From Hyalella azteca (taxonomy: Eukaryota > Arthropoda > Malacostraca > Amphipoda > Hyalellidae): a stretch of 64,000 nucleotides of DNA. Location: positions 62,001 to 126,000 of the forward strand of contig NW_025947115.1 of assembly GCF_000764305.2 (NCBI RefSeq). The letters are read 5' to 3'. The translations under genes and the position numbers were made by a program. The notes beneath the pieces were generated by a model. That model saw only the letters and a program-made list of their open reading frames with translations, did no database searches and was not told where the DNA came from. This document shows positions 21,301 through 31,696 of the stretch, in pieces. Within the stretch, counting starts at the first letter, position 1. The number at the start of each line of letters is the position of its first letter.

Positions 21301-24249
21301 TCCATCGTCAGTTCGTGAAATTTAGAATCGTAAATTAGAAGTCACAAATTATTAAAATGAAAGCACAGAAGATAATTAAAAACCTAAATTTACAAAAAAT
21401 AGATAGAGCTAAAAATATCTATCTATTCACAACTTCAAGGGGATAGAAGCACGGTATGTAGAACATTCCATATGCTATGTTCTACATACCATGCTATGCA
21501 CGCTGAATTTAAATTTTCACGCAAGATTTTCGCGCCTAATGGATTTCCGGTAAGTTTGTTTTTTACCCAAATTAAGAAATTCATGTCGTAGCGATACAGT
21601 GAGGTTGTAATTATTAACGTAATTTATTGTTCTTTTCCATACTTCGGCCCTGCGTCCGAAGCTATGTCAAGCTATGCCAAGAGACGGACGTAGTATAAGT
21701 TTGCTTGAGGGACTATGAGGATGGTTTAGTTATATGCTATATGTTCCGCAATTGTTCCTATAGTATGAAGTTTGGCTTGCGGTACCTCCAGCGCGATGAA
21801 GTTGGTGGCGCCCACCAGAGGGCGCAGGGCGATGACGTCCATGTCCGAGTACAGACCTCCGAACTTGTACACCAGCGCCACGCGGCTCATGTCGCTCAGG
21901 TTGTGGATTTTGTGCGCTGCCAAGATGACAAAATGACCATTACGGTTGCGACATTGCTGCTGGATCCCAACGAATAAATGACTTGATGTTCTTGACTGTT
22001 ATATTCACCATATCTGCCTTGGAACAGTTTCTCACTATGACAAACGTTAGATCAAAATAAATACATGCTGGTCCTCAAATTTTTTCCGGGATAGACACAA
22101 GTTATTACTTTCTTAACATCTATTCAAGTGAGAAGATACTCACAAGTGTTATTGAACTTTTTGGAGTGGTAAAGTTCTAGCAGCGGAGTATCCTTAAAAA
22201 GCGAGGTGAGGTTCACATGAGCCACCCACAAGTTCTGGTAGGCGGCCTGAAGTGCCTTCAAGGCTGCCAGCGTCGAGGGTTCTAAGGACTGAGCCGTCAC
22301 CAAGAACCACACGGTTGCTTGTGGATTTACTTTGCAGTAACTGCAGAGATGAAGAAAAAAGTTAAGCAGTGGTTCGGTTAAGCCCTGTTGCTGGCAATGG
22401 CCGAGACCTGAAGCGTGGAGTCAAGAAGTGGACTAATGATGGCCTAGACGTTCTTGAAAAGTCAGGGTTAAGAATTATAGAAATAAAATAATAATAGCAG
22501 CAGTACCTTAGGAGCTCCCTCGCAGGAAAATGTTGATCTTGTTTAATAAAACCTGTTTGCTCTTGTTTAATAAAACCTTCTGTTTGATCTTGTTTAATAA
22601 AACCTTTCATACACCAACTCGACCTCTGTGTAGCCATATTGTATAGACAGCCTGCATGCTAAGTGAGGAAAATTCACCGACGGGCTATCGTTTGCTGGTG
22701 GAGACGACGGTCGTTTGCTCGCTATCACTCATAACTCATCACCATCACTAATCATCATCACTCATCACCATAACTCATCACTATAATCACCTCTCAAGCC
22801 CACAGAGCCCCCTGGGAGGCACGGCTGCTGCATGCGACGTCTCCATCAAGTAGACGTTGGACGCTGCGAAGTCTGGCACCACGTCCCTGGTGGTACGTAC
22901 GGGCAGACGTTAGTACGTCGTCGTCTTGCCAAAAAAGTTATAACTTCATCGCAAAATTTACTATGGTACTATTTTGTACGAGTATTACAGTAGACCGCCG
23001 CCTTTGGTCTCGGGTACAACGCCATAACTATGACATCAGCCCATTCTTGCCTCAGATTCTTGACGTCCTTAAAGTCATTCGTTTGATACCTCATTAATGT
23101 CGAATGAACAGTCCCTGCTTGGGGAGCGCAGCCGTGTGTAACAAAATTGACTCGTAAACAGGCCCTGGGCCTAACGCCAACCATCAGCATGCAATATCTA
23201 CACATAGCCTCAGATCAATGAGCTGTGGGTAACTCCGGCTAACAGTAAATCCGCTGTGCACAACACAGCCACTGCTTCACAGCGCCGGAGCCCAACTGGC
23301 CGGAGCGCAACAGGCCCTACCGTATCAGGCGGCGCAGGTTAGGTTAGGTTAGGTTAAGTTACGTTAGGAGTAGCTGTTGCGGTAGGGCCTGCTGCGCTCC
23401 GGCCAGTTGTGCTCCGGCCTGTGACTGAACTGCGCTGTTGTGGTGGGCACTTTGTGTCAAAAGCCGTGAAGATGCCCGGCTGCGTTACGCTCGGGAAGGT
23501 ATATGAATCGCACTGTGGACTTGGGCTATGCTGACCTCTAGCTATCCACCCCTTGCTTGAACCTCCGTTACAAATAAATTTCTCAAAGTCTATTCTTCTC
23601 TCAGACTCTAATTTTGAAGACACAATCGTGCTCCTGATGCAACAATTAACCCGATTTGGGGGTATAATTTATTTCTTTTGCTCTACTCCTGGACCACAAC
23701 TCACGAGTCAAACTCCAGCAGTTTTACCGCAGAAAAATTAACGCGCTTTACTGCGTCTCTTGCGTCCGCCGCCGACGACAGGCTGAGCGGAGCGCTGGCA
23801 AAACCTGCCCGTGAAAAGTAGTTCTAATTTTGCTGATGAAATTAAAGGAGTTGAAAAACTTGCTCGCCCCAGACTACTTGCCCCAGTTTACCGTGAGTAT
23901 GTCCCAGTTTACAGTGAGCATGTCCCTGTTTACCGTGAGCATGTCCCAGTTTACCGTGAGCATGTCCCAGTTTACCGTGAGCATGTCCCAGTTTACCGTG
24001 AGCATTTCCCAGTTTACCGTGAGCATGTCCCCGTTTATCTGTATGCTAGTGCATATAGATATTTCCCGTATTCCTGACCTGTGTACTCGTATGTGCTTCT
24101 CAGCTTACCCGTACACGTGCCCAGTTCTCCCGTACACGTGCCCAGTTCTCCCGTACACGTGCCCAGTTTACCGGCGTAGTACGCGGCCGACGTCAGCACC
24201 GCCAGCCCCGCCAGCGTCAGAAGCTTCAGGCGGTGCGACAGCAGCGAGG
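18226..24249 (-). CDS. A4GALT-like alpha-1,4-glycosyltransferase, copy 2 (5' exon not found)
   Basis: Eight exons in matching phase: 24172-24249 (signal anchor), 22791-22872 (METS), 22144-22340, 21786-21916 (DXD, SDMDV), 20866-20964 (HHP), 19753-19912 (WAANGP), 19161-19285 and 18226-18363 (stop TGA). Together they give about 335 residues, close to the usual 340-360 of the family. The order anchor, ETS-C-ES, DXD, NHA-HHP, W-NGP and late cysteine is that of A4GALT/Gb3-synthase proteins, which act in the Golgi lumen. Vertebrate A4GALT adds alpha-1,4-galactose to lactosylceramide, and insect relatives add alpha-1,4-GalNAc to glycolipids; the acceptor here is unknown. The protein is rich in N-glycosylation sequons. 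The first exon with the start codon was not found. This copy appears intact, with no frameshift in any exon. Confidence 0.82.
18765..19090. repeat. Intron minisatellite of about 28 bases (copy 2)
   Basis: Paralogue of 2864-3190, with units based on GCCGTGAAAATATCCCAGTA. The unit order is conserved, with small length changes. Confidence 0.65.
19161..19285 (-). CDS. Copy 2 exon with SNAFMAVHY motif
   Basis: Same borders as 3261-3385, shifted by 15900 bases. One residue differs (YDVAYK versus YDAAYK). The adjacent intron lacks the mariner found in copy 1. Confidence 0.82.
19753..19912 (-). CDS. Copy 2 exon with WAANGP motif
   Basis: Starts GKAWAANGPTAMSDVARLLG (copy 1 has MTAVARLLG). It joins exon 20866-20964 in phase 0 to give ANYNGKAWAANGP, a continuous family motif that confirms both borders. 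Confidence 0.86.
20550..20865. repeat. 38-base minisatellite derived from a 5' splice site (copy 2)
   Basis: About eight units start at the donor of exon 20866-20964. On the gene strand the exon end is GTTGCTGCCAACTATAAT followed by GTGAGAGCATGTTGGGC, and the units downstream repeat this with GTGAGG. Every unit therefore carries exon-end sequence plus a plausible donor. Confidence 0.88.
20866..20964 (-). CDS. Copy 2 exon with NHA...HHP motif
   Basis: The acceptor TGCTTACAG and donor GTGAGA enclose 33 codons, YDESGNLNHAIHRMRRHHPM to ANYN, in phase 0 at both ends. It corresponds to the family's segment with NNA and HP motifs between the DXD and NGP regions. It is absent from copy 1. Confidence 0.85.
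20970..21690. other. Intron sequence seen only in copy 2
   Basis: AT-rich. It contains GCTCCATCGTCAGTTCGTGA (about 21300), which resembles the arms of the fold-back repeat at 58147-58923, and a 13-base-arm hairpin at 21453-21490. The equivalent part of copy 1 is missing at the N at 6208. Confidence 0.5.
21786..21916 (-). CDS. Copy 2 exon with DXD motif
   Basis: 43 codons plus two bases, with protein identical to copy 1 through GGLYSDMDVIALRPLVGAT. The donor is GTACCG. Such a weak donor in both copies makes the adjoining tandem duplication of this junction notable. Confidence 0.88.
22144..22340 (-). CDS. Copy 2 exon, N-terminal catalytic region
   Basis: 197 bases with the same borders as copy 1. 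Scattered replacements (ALKALQAAYQNLWVAHVNLT versus ALEALQVAYQNLCVAHVNFT) show that the copies have begun to diverge. Confidence 0.85.
22735..22790. repeat. GTGATGA microsatellite beginning at a splice donor (copy 2)
   Basis: On the gene strand the intron opens GTGATTATAGTGATGAGTTA and continues as GATGAGT repeats, matching copy 1. Confidence 0.75.
22791..22872 (-). CDS. Copy 2 exon with METS motif
   Basis: Encodes FAASNVYLMETSHAAAVPPR followed by GLCGLE. Most differences from copy 1 are at third codon positions (ACT/ACG, CTT/CTC, CTG/CTT), which supports coding constraint. Confidence 0.74.
23118..23552. mobile_element. Fold-back element carrying TTAGG repeats, unit 2 only
   Basis: Unit 1 reads CCCTGCTTGAACC without a break at about 7733. 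Unit 2 has about 430 extra bases between two CCTGCTTG/CTTGCTTG copies. Inside, the segment around 23291-23320 (AACTGGCCGGAGCGCAACAG) is inverted at 23381-23410, with weaker pairing outward to CACAACACAGC and GCGCTGTTGTG. The loop holds GGTTAGGTTAGGTTAGGTTA. Confidence 0.7.
23338..23368. repeat. Short interstitial (TTAGG)n run
   Basis: Three to four perfect TTAGG units followed by TTAAG, TTACG and TTAGG. TTAGG is the common arthropod telomere pentamer. The run is too short to mean more than a relic or part of the fold-back element's loop. Confidence 0.6.
23880..24040. repeat. 21-base minisatellite, GT-bearing subfamily (copy 2)
   Basis: Seven units of CCCAGTTTACCGTGAGCATG type. The gene strand reads CACGGTAAACTGGG in each, so every unit keeps a donor-like GGTAAAC. 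Confidence 0.85.
24105..24171. repeat. 21-base minisatellite at the membrane-anchor donor (copy 2)
   Basis: Three units only (copy 1 has ten or more). On the gene strand the first unit begins with the donor GCCGGTAAACTGGG and the last ends TACGGGTAAGCTGAG, a second good donor in the same phase. Units between have GGAGAAC and no GT. Confidence 0.85.
24172..24249 (-). CDS. Copy 2 membrane-anchor exon
   Basis: SLLSHRLKLLTLAGLAVLTS followed by AAYYA, after the acceptor tract TTATTTTCCCCGTCAG. The exon ends with one base (G) left over, which with AC of the METS exon makes D. If the more distal GTAAGC donor is used, the anchor gains in-frame GTCTGEL repeats. Confidence 0.75.
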
Positions 24250-24694
24250 CTGACGGGGAAAATAATTGTGATAATTGGGGGGATAAAAAGTGGGAGCATT
24301 GTGAGGGGAAATCATGGTTTTTATAAAGAGACCAAAATTTGCAAAAGTTTTAGGGGGAAAATAACATTTTAATAAAAATATCAGCAATTGTTAATTTCAT
24401 TAAAACTGACAAAATGAAAATTTTAATTTCGAGTGATCTGCGACAACGATGTACTTATGCTGATTTGAAGCTAGAGACAGCAAGCATTTACGTATAATGC
24501 ATGAAGCATTTGCATTGTTTAATGAATTTATATATAATTAATGTCTTCATGCAATACCCATTGGGCGGGAGACTTTGTTGGGTTTGATGTCGTGTTGTGC
24601 AGTGCGGGCCGATGTCGCTGCAGTGCAAGACCGGCAAGATGGATGATTCCTTCCAATACTGCAATTTGGAGCTCATTTTAATCTTTAACTGCAA

Positions 24695-24735
24695 CGTGAT
24701 CCCTAAGGGCGTATTGTGATCCCTAAGGGCGTTGA
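24695..24735. repeat. 20-base tandem repeat, two units
   Basis: GTGATCCCTAAGGGCGTATT followed by a partial second unit, the short allele-like partner of the five-unit array at 9305. Confidence 0.85.
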
Positions 24736-24944
24736 AACTTAGCAAGTTTCTGTATTTTTTTTGTAGATAAAAAATCCGTTCGTGTGATGTTTAAAATTTT
24801 TTATTTAAGTTACAAAAAATGTCAATAAAAAATTAAAGTACAATAAAAGAAAAAAATTGAATTAAGATTAAGTGAATGATTGAATGCGAGAAAATACACA
24901 GACACACGCTACCGTCACTTACACACTTACACTAACATTTCTTC

Positions 24945-25095
24945 CATAACTCATTACAGGCTGGGACCTCATAACTCATTACAGGCTGGGACCTCATAAC
25001 TCATCACAGGCTGGGACCTCATAACTCTTTACAGGCTGGGACCTCATAACTCATCACAGGCTGGGACCTCATAACTTCTTACAGGCTGAGATTTA
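24945..25095. repeat. Tandem repeat containing TTACAGGCTGGGACCTCATA (copy 2)
   Basis: Six units of about 25-26 bases. The last is altered to GGCTGAGATTTATCA, as in copy 1. Confidence 0.9.
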
Positions 25096-26034
25096 TCAAG
25101 TGGCTCATAATCCTCTATTTGGAAATCACTTTACCAATTCATCTGGTCTGTTTATTTAGAAAAAAACTAAATTCCTTCAAAAATTTCGATCCCTAATCCT
25201 ATTTGTTAGGATAAATTCCACCTGATACCGCAAGTAATATCAATACCCCAAATATTATAAGTGGATAAGTCCTCGACTATAAGCCAGTGCTCCAGCAGTT
25301 TACTCTGCCATTACATTTGAGTCGGTGAAATTACCGTTGGACCTTCAGCCGTAGCTACATGGCGTAGCAGAACGAATAGAATGATATCTGCATCGCCTAC
25401 GCAGTCGATCAAAAGATAATCCTTTTACACTCGTGAGAGTTACTCTAACGCAACTGCCATCAGTTTTTCATATTTTTTTACACAAGAATTTGGAGGAATA
25501 GTCTTATTGAATGTGTTCGAAAAATGAAATAGAGTTTCACTTCAAAATTTTCAATTATCTTTTAATGAAAACGAATATGTCGAGCAAAAATTTGTTGGAA
25601 GAAGCTCTCCAACAAGCGTATGTGGAAAAAGTTAGCTTACCGTGCGAATACAACTGAGCACCTCCGCATCAAACAGCGTTCAAGACAGTAACTGATCGAT
25701 TCCCTTTAGTTTGAGGGCGATCACAAAACTCACAAGTGTTCCGCGATTGTAAGCCACAAAACAGGTGTGATATCTCGTGTTGAGCCTCTTTCATATTGAT
25801 CGTTGTGCGCTTCTACGCTCGACCAGAGGTAGTAGTAGTAGAATAAGTAGAGTAGGAATAATAGTGTACTAGTGCTTATGTTATTAAGATATTTCGCACC
25901 AAAAATCGAGAAAGAACAGCGCCAGTAAGGCGGAAGGTTACAATTATTAAAACTCACCATCCACAGTCGGTCTATAGTAGGCCGGTCCGCCGTAGCTGAC
26001 AAAAAAGATGAGCCATTAACATCTCAGAGCAACG

Positions 26035-26325
26035 AAATTACAAGGAGGGACAGGTGAAGAGCAACAACTGTAGAAATGCAATAAGCGCCCGTACTCTACC
26101 AACCTGTTCTTATGATCCTACCTTCTTGAACGACAAACTTATTCTACGTTGTAACGTACCTTTTGAATAAATTCACTCTGAATCTGTCCACTGCCCAGTG
26201 AGCACCTGGTATCATTTCCTTCCTAATTCATGAGGTCGCAGTCGCCCCAGCACGCTTAAACTAGCATTCCATTAACAACAACGAAGGAGGGACAGGTGAA
26301 GAGCAACAACAACGAAGGAGGAGAG
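26035..26325. repeat. 31-base minisatellite, array 3, split by a solo LTR
   Basis: Units GGAGGGACAGGTGAAGAGCA lie at 26043-26068 and from 26278 onward. The array is interrupted by the solo LTR at 26069-26277. Confidence 0.85.
26069..26277 (+). mobile_element. Solo LTR with 5-base target duplication
   Basis: Begins TGTAGAAATGCAATAAG and ends CATTAACA. It is flanked by ACAAC on both sides (26064-26068 and 26278-26282), which restores a normal satellite unit when removed. GAATAAA lies inside at about 26165, a possible poly(A) signal that suggests this orientation. The family (gypsy or BEL) cannot be told from the LTR alone. Confidence 0.75.
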
Positions 26326-26329
26326 TTCG

Positions 26330-27165
26330 CACTGATACCCCACCGTAGCCACACCAAATTTCGTTATCTCCAGCCTGCCTGTCGCTGCCGCCGCTATTTC
26401 ACCAGCATTCAACCATAAGTCTAAATTTCTTCCTTGTTCTGTGATTTATCTATTCCTTGGTTTGAGTGCCCGATATTCTTTCGTTTTGTTTATTTTGCTC
26501 AAATCTATGCTTAATTATCGTGTGCGATGCTTCAGACTTCAATTGTTTAATTTATTCAAATTCAACTTCATTAACTCAACTTTAGGTAGATGAGGCTCCT
26601 ACTAGAGCTCTATTTTTAGAGTTCACACCGAATCGCTTAACCTTTATTCTTACTTCTACGCACCAATCTTCAACTATTCTTACTTCAATTCCGTCTGAAG
26701 CATCCACCTTCAACTGATTTCTTCTTTTTTCTATCAATGCAATTCTTCCAAAAAGTGCGTTAGCACACTGAGTGGCATTTAATCTCAGGTGATTATTTAG
26801 TTTACTTTAACCTCGTTTAAATTTATTGCTTTAAGTTACTGTACGCTTTTACTTTGTTTTCTATGATCTTCATATTCAAAATAACTCAATTTTCACAGTA
26901 TGAACCGCAAACCTAGTGTGTAGCTGGTGGCGGAGCAGCAGCCGCGACTTACCTGTTGCATGCCGATGTACTACAATTGACGCTGTTTCAGCACTTCATT
27001 ATCTCTTGGCTTAACCTTTTGGCGCAACTGAAACCGTCCCTGCTCAAGGAATTCAGCAAGATTCCAAGCTTGAAGTCAATATCCAGACTACTAAATTCAA
27101 TAAATTTTCTCGGAAGTTTTATTTGCTTCACTACCTTAAAGAAAGATACGACTGTATGAAATTAT
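26330..27165. other. Unit 2-specific sequence without a recognisable gene
   Basis: AT-rich with scattered TTCTTACTTC-like pyrimidine stretches. No partner is seen in units 1 or 3 and no splice-bounded exon was found. Confidence 0.45.
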
Positions 27166-27169
27166 TCAC

Positions 27170-27797
27170 TGCTGAAGTGTAGGCCTGATGTGGCCTGTCG
27201 CCGATTCTTTTCCTTTTCGTGCCTTGTTCACAGAAGATCTAAAATTATGTCATTTGACCGAATCTTTTCATGACTGACGATAGTTTGAAGTAGCTACTAG
27301 ACTTCCACCGGGTTCGATATTCGGAGCGAGAAGAAATTTTGTCGCGTGGAGAAGTTGCAGCGCCGTTTTTTTAGTTTATAGCTGTGGCCCCTGGTGTTGG
27401 TTCTTGTTTCGAATTCTAGTAATCCTTCGCGGACCTTGTATAAACCATGAGTATACTTGTATACTTCAATGAGGTCCCCACGCAGACGTCGATAATTGAG
27501 GCTTGGAAGCTTCATAATCTTCAATCTTTCTTCATAGGAGTTGTCCTTCAAGCCTGGAATTATCCTTGTTGCACGTCTTTGAACATTCTCTACTAAATTT
27601 TTGTCCTTTTAAATCTCGGTGACCACACAACGTTTCCAAACTCTAGATTCGGGCGCACGGCAGCAACAAACAACTTCTTCATCGCTCCTGCATATAGGAA
27701 CTCGTATGAGCGTCTGATTAGTTCGAGAAGTTTGTTGGATGTGTTAGCTTGCATTTCAACATGCTTAGAAAATTTCAGCTCCTTGTCGACATAAACT
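27170..27797 (-). pseudogene. 5'-truncated CR1-like LINE, reverse transcriptase C-terminal part (copy a)
   Basis: On the minus strand, in pieces: VYVDKELKFSKHV, then LEFGNVVWSPRFKR, then DNSYEERLKIMKLPSLNYRR and RGDLIEVYKYTHGLY. These are typical of the thumb/C-terminal tail of CR1/jockey-type reverse transcriptases, ending in SLRISNPVEV. The element is cut off at 27797 where minisatellite begins, and its 3' end has the GGCCTGATGTGGCC motif. A second copy lies at 32560-33195 with the same junction. Confidence 0.8.
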
Positions 27798-27799
27798 GT

Positions 27800-28123
27800 T
27801 AGTGGCTGCAGGCGTTCACGTGGCTGTAGCTAGGTGTGTATGCGACTGCAAGCGTTCATGTGGCTGCAAGCTTTCAGTTCGCTGCAGGTGTGGCTGCGAA
27901 TGTTCATGTGGCTGGATGTATTCATGTGGCTGCAAGTGTTCAGTTCGCTGCAGGTATGGCTGCGAATGTTCATGTGGCTGGATGTGTTCATGTGGCTGGA
28001 TGTATTCATGTGGCTGCAAGCTTTCAGTTCGCTGCAGGTATGGCTGCGAATGTTCATGTGGCTGGATGTGTTCATGTGGCTGGATGTATTCATGTGGCTG
28101 CAAGCTTTCAGTTCGCTGCAGGT
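27800..28123. repeat. 18-base/minisatellite block D, array 2, running into a gap
   Basis: Higher-order units combine TTCATGTGGCTGGATGTATT with GCAAGCTTTCAGTTCGCTGC and GGTATGGCTGCGAATG. The array breaks off at the N run. Confidence 0.85.
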
Positions 28124-28364
28124 NNNNNNNNNNNNNNNNNNNNNNNNNNNNNNNNNNNNNNNNNNNNNNNNNNNNNNNNNNNNNNNNNNNNNNNNNNNNN
28201 NNNNNNNNNNNNNNNNNNNNNNNNNNNNNNNNNNNNNNNNNNNNNNNNNNNNNNNNNNNNNNNNNNNNNNNNNNNNNNNNNNNNNNNNNNNNNNNNNNNN
28301 NNNNNNNNNNNNNNNNNNNNNNNNNNNNNNNNNNNNNNNNNNNNNNNNNNNNNNNNNNNNNNNN
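28124..28364. other. Assembly gap of 241 N
   Basis: Lies between block D and the 31-base array. Unit 1 has block B copy 1 and other sequence near this place, so the true content and size are unknown. Confidence 0.99.
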
Positions 28365-28490
28365 GGAGGGACAGGTGAACAGCAACAACAACGAAGGAGG
28401 GACAGGTGAACAGCAACAACAACAAAGGAGGGACAGGTGAACAGCAACAACAACGAAGGAGGGACAGGTGAACAGCAACAACAACGATCG
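28365..28490. repeat. 31-base minisatellite, array 4
   Basis: Four units, followed by GATCGAACTGTGCAACGATTCACGG into block B, as at 14370. Confidence 0.9.
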
Positions 28491-29440
28491 AACTGTGCAA
28501 CGATTCACGGTTATTGCGTCCGCACGGTATTTTTTCCTCTGCTGATGTTAAACTTATCATTGGCCAAGTTCAGTCATTGATTATAATCAGCATTTTCATT
28601 TTTATCATTGTTACAATTATTATTTTAAATTGTATTAATATTTCGATTATTTTTATTGTTTGTATTGTTTTTTATTGTATTGTATTTTTTTTATTATAAC
28701 CATTGTTATCATTAGTATTATTATAATTATTATCATTGTCGTTATGATGATATGACTAATATTGCCCGTGATCTATCTTAAATTATTAAATTTTAAGTTT
28801 TTCTGTTGCTGTAGGGGCGCGCATCCAGAATATTTGTTTCGGGATATTACCGGTGCCTGGAAGTTTATTCTTACCAAAAAGAGGCGAAAAAGTATATTAT
28901 AATTTCTATATGGGATTCAAGTGTAAATGTAAAAGTTTGTTACATGTAAAAATTAGGATTTTCAGAATTTTCCAATTGCGGAGAGAATATATGTCCTTTG
29001 CCACGCCGGGCCAGCCTGTCAATATTATAATGCTAATATTATTAAGAATCCTATTATATTGTAACACAACTTGCGGGATAGCCCGGAATAGCCCATGCTC
29101 GATTATCCCTGCAAATTTCGAATATTATTATCCAGTATACCAAAAAATAACGCTAATTTCAATTATCTAAAGAGAGATCAAATAAAATTTTCACAGAACA
29201 TACAACTCGCAGTTCATCCAATCTATCCTTGCCAGTATTGCAATGCCTCGCTATTCTCCCACTGAAAATAATGTTTTCCCACGTAATATCCCGACACGAT
29301 AAGTATCCTGGATGCGCTCACCAACAGCCCTATATATTTGTGGTGCCATATGTATCCTGGATACGCACCCCAATGGCCAATATTTTGAGGTGACATTAGT
29401 ATTTTGGATACGCGCAACAACAGCACCTGTATATATGTGG
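28490..29440. repeat. Block B, copy 3 of three
   Basis: Closest to 14380-15470, with a deletion of about 100 bases near 28950. It is non-coding and AT-rich. Confidence 0.75.
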
Positions 29441-31695
29441 TGCGTGTACCATTGTCATTGGTTCGTACGTGTGTCATTCCAATTGTGGGTAAGCGCCTGC
29501 CGTTACCTGTGTTAGACGGAGTGACCATGTCAATGGTAATTAAGTAGCTTGTATACGGAGCCAGTAGTGGCAGCCAGTACAATTTTATGAGGTAACCTGT
29601 AACTAATTACCATGCTGCAGGTTTAGTGTAAAGGGTTACTGGATCCTTCACTTGCCAGTAGCGCCTAGACTCGGTATAGAGTGGCGGTTAGTATAACAAA
29701 GTTGTACTGACCACTACTAATATGTCCGTGGACAAGCACTTTTACAGGGATTGGACGAAATAAGGGAATAACTGAACATTTGAAATCATAATTTGTGAAC
29801 ATGTAATATATATAGCAAAACTAGCATATCTTAATGTTTCTTTGTTTATTATTGGCGCTAATTGATATTTTATATTTTAACGATATATTTAGGCGTTGTT
29901 GTCTCTACAACCATTTAAAAAATTTATAAATGACGAGCCTCTATCAGTTTCAGAGAGGCCAAATAGATGGTGCTCGTATAGTAGGTGTTAGTCACACTCT
30001 AAAAATGCATACTTTGTATCAATCAATGCCCGGACAATTGAGGCTGTAATTGCCATAAAGGTGGACTAAATGCTAAAATATATGTTATGGATATTTAAGA
30101 AGTTTCCCCTACTTATTCCAACTCTTGAATATACGCCCCCTAAAATGCTCAAAGATCCTAATTGATTAAATATGCTGGATGAAATGGCTTTCATTACCAA
30201 GTTAATTTGGATAAGATGGTAAATTTTCGCATATTATTGTGATGAAGTGAATGCAATTGGAAAGTACCCTTGACAACGTAAGTAGGACCTGATGAGGGAA
30301 GTCTTGTCAATGATTGCCTTTAGCTTAAGAAATTCCGAAAACAATATAAGACTTGCTGTAAAAAATTATTAAAATGAGTTTTGTTTCAAAATAACGGAGC
30401 GTATTACTCGTTTCTGTCAGGAGTTCAGCTGGAAGATAGCAAACAAGAAGGCAAGGAAAAATTGCGCCGTGAACCCTATGCAGACTCTCCTATACCCGGC
30501 GTTACCAGGTCAGAGGGAAAATGTATATGTAATGAAGCTGGTTGCTTGCTCGGGTTCATTTCTCACTCGTGTCTGGTACCTTCCTTGAAGCGCTCCTATC
30601 AATCATTAACATTTTATTTAAACAAGACTAAATGGAATAGTTAATACATTAATACAAAGGAACGTAATCAAAGTAACACTAAATATATACACTTGGCATA
30701 ATGGATGCCCAATACTGGTAGCGGCTTGACAAGAGATCAGGACTCCCTCTTGATCCGAGAGCTACCAGACGGGATATTCAATCTCGACCTTTAATATTAA
30801 TCTGGTCCTCAGCAACGATACACGTGAAACGCGTTTTATTTCAAGACTGACCAGTCTGTGCGGCAAATACGCAATAACAATCACAGCTGATGAATTGATT
30901 TCTAATTTGTGCCATATTATAATCAGTCGTTTGATTAAATACTATATTCGAAGAATAAATTTGTGGCGCAACTCACCAATAAAGGCAGTGGTTGCCAGCT
31001 ATGCTAAAGTCACTAAAGTGCGCTACGGCGAGTTGACAATGCCGTTACATGGGTTGCTCACTGTATGACCACTGGCTTCCAACTGACAGGTCGCGGTCGG
31101 TCCAAACTGTTGTCGCCTCCCATTCAGTGCCTTCTAGAACTTAATTTTAGACCCTTACAATATATACCACTTCATTTCGAGAACTAACTCGTAAGTTGGA
31201 ACACTTCCGAAAACGTGTTGCGGTAGACGTTGAGATATTGTAAATAAAAACATTATTAGAGTAGATTCATTTCTATAGATAATATCGCTATTCTCATTGA
31301 GCTTCTCAATATATTTGAAAGACCAGGCCAGGGTGTAAAGATCTACACTTCGTCACTTATAGCGTAGCGTTAGGGTTTTGAGGAATTTTTAGGAGAGAAC
31401 TGATTCTTAGAGTGCCAGCATGCCGAGGGTGACCATGATACCATGAGAGCCTGGACCAGATAAGTGGCCAGTGACATGGTAGCGAGCAACCAGTACGACG
31501 AAATAAACCAGTAACCAGCGAGTAACACTTAAAGTTTTCATGAGTGTAACCAGTACCAGTAGCATTGGTGTAACTGGTAGGTAACCTGTTCCACACGAGC
31601 AACCTGTACATGTAACAAGCCTTATAGTGATTCAAATAGGATTCTAATTTTCGTATAATGAGAAAAGCAATTCCTCATCCTAACGTGAACAAGAT
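29440..31695. repeat. Block C, copy 2 of two (non-coding)
   Basis: Matches 15470-17950, lacking the MITE (empty site at 30110-30111). It leads into the third unit just as block C copy 1 leads into unit 2. Confidence 0.75.
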
Positions 31696-31696
31696 T

